Source of the DNA: Nitrospirales bacterium
GTDB lineage: Bacteria; Nitrospirota; Nitrospiria; Nitrospirales; UBA8639
DNA length: 64,000 bases
Assembly: GCA_021603905.1 (NCBI GenBank)
Contig: BQIU01000001.1
Location: 62,001-126,000, forward strand
Direction: 5' to 3'
The position numbers were made by a program, and so were the translations under genes. Shown here in pieces: positions 63,597 to 64,000 of the stretch. The notes under the pieces were generated by a model. That model was not told the origin of the DNA and ran no database searches. It worked only from the letters and a program-made list of their open reading frames with translations. Within the stretch, counting starts at the first letter, position 1. Every line of letters begins with the position of its first letter.

Positions 63597-64000
63597 TGTT
63601 AAGTCCTCCACTTCTATATCATCGATATCACACAAGCCATATTCGGACAAAACCAAAAGAGTGAGATCGTATGAAAAGAAAAATGGGAAGATAAAGGGAT
63701 CAAGACAGGACGTCATAATACTTTGCTCATCTTACTCAGTGAAGCGGGGTCAACAACCGTCACAGCCACGCTCTTTCGATCCTGTCCAATTCACCGTATC
63801 ACATTCCCAGTCGCCGAGGGATGCTTTCTTCTCTCCACTTCTCTCGATCGCTGTAATAGAGACGCGATTGGACTTACAGGCGACGCGAGAACCAGTGCCT
63901 CACGACGGTGGCTTCCTTGCCGAAGAAATGGCTTTAATTGAGCTTTCCGAGTGACATCACTAATAAGAATTTCTTGATGACAGCTAGCATAAGGCGAAGA
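63597..64000. other. upstream region of the toxin-antitoxin pair, no gene seen
   Basis: 404 bases at the window edge. It should contain the antitoxin promoter. I see no reliable gene; overlapping short frames on the plus strand have no features. Confidence 0.4.

Overview
The window (about 45% GC by eye) comes from a diderm, Gram-negative-type bacterium. It has lipobox-bearing lipoproteins, an AsmA-family protein, a Pal-like OmpA-domain lipoprotein, a porin-like outer-membrane protein, and a chromosomal gene set with a primary sigma factor, aroQ-efp-accB-accC and one tRNA-Leu. No phylogenetic marker was tested. The mix of PutA, many BON-domain proteins, DUF4112/DUF3618 proteins and ferritin-like proteins reminds me of Nitrospirota (Nitrospira-like), which is a tentative inference. 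It looks like ordinary chromosome, with no prophage, insertion sequence, CRISPR array or rRNA seen.

Layout. 0-7 kb: AsmA protein, BON lipoprotein, HAD phosphatase, BrkB-type membrane protein, hemerythrin-like protein, hexapeptide acyltransferase and a DUF4112 protein. 7-21 kb: a dense envelope and stress region. It holds a three-gene DUF3618/holin-like operon, coiled-coil exported proteins, four BON proteins in the first 16 kb of the window (one with six tandem BON domains), DUF1328, small exported 'GEL-IE-YVVK' proteins, an exported protein followed by an unlisted 49-residue metallothionein-like gene, a ferritin-like protein, gluconokinase, a porin-like protein, a CreA-family protein, tRNA-Leu and a Pal-like lipoprotein. 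21-28 kb: two long intergenic regions sharing degenerate repeats, with a nucleotide-sugar epimerase, a ClpS-like protein, a histone-H1-like basic protein and a 766-residue TPR lipoprotein between them. 28-39.7 kb: metabolism, with a dienelactone-hydrolase-fold protein lacking its catalytic triad, PutA, an SDR, bioD, and the leftward operon aroQ-efp-accB-accC-thiE. 39.8-48 kb: DUF2779 nuclease, HemW, a flavin reductase, MsrB, oligopeptidase B and ArfB. 48-54 kb: transcription control, with a group-2-like sigma factor, a two-component system and the primary sigma factor RpoD. 54.8-62 kb: a beta-helix repeat protein, a receiver-GGDEF-EAL protein, DNA polymerase IV, a TPR lipoprotein and a flavoprotein disulfide oxidoreductase. 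62-64 kb: a Uma2 protein and a FitAB/VapBC toxin-antitoxin pair whose toxin has an in-frame TGA.

How the genes fit together. AccB and AccC use biotin, BioD makes its precursor, and bioD converges on thiE at the end of the same operon. The 2-21 kb stretch is best read as an envelope, osmotic, metal and oxidative stress region. The 48-54 kb stretch concentrates two sigma factors and a sensor/regulator pair. The most notable observations are the nonsense-interrupted vapC, the co-directional metallothionein gene, the DLH pseudoenzyme, the divergent ClpS-like adaptor, the 454-residue beta-helix protein, and the repeat element shared by two intergenic regions. I did not find a convincing new multi-gene defence system.
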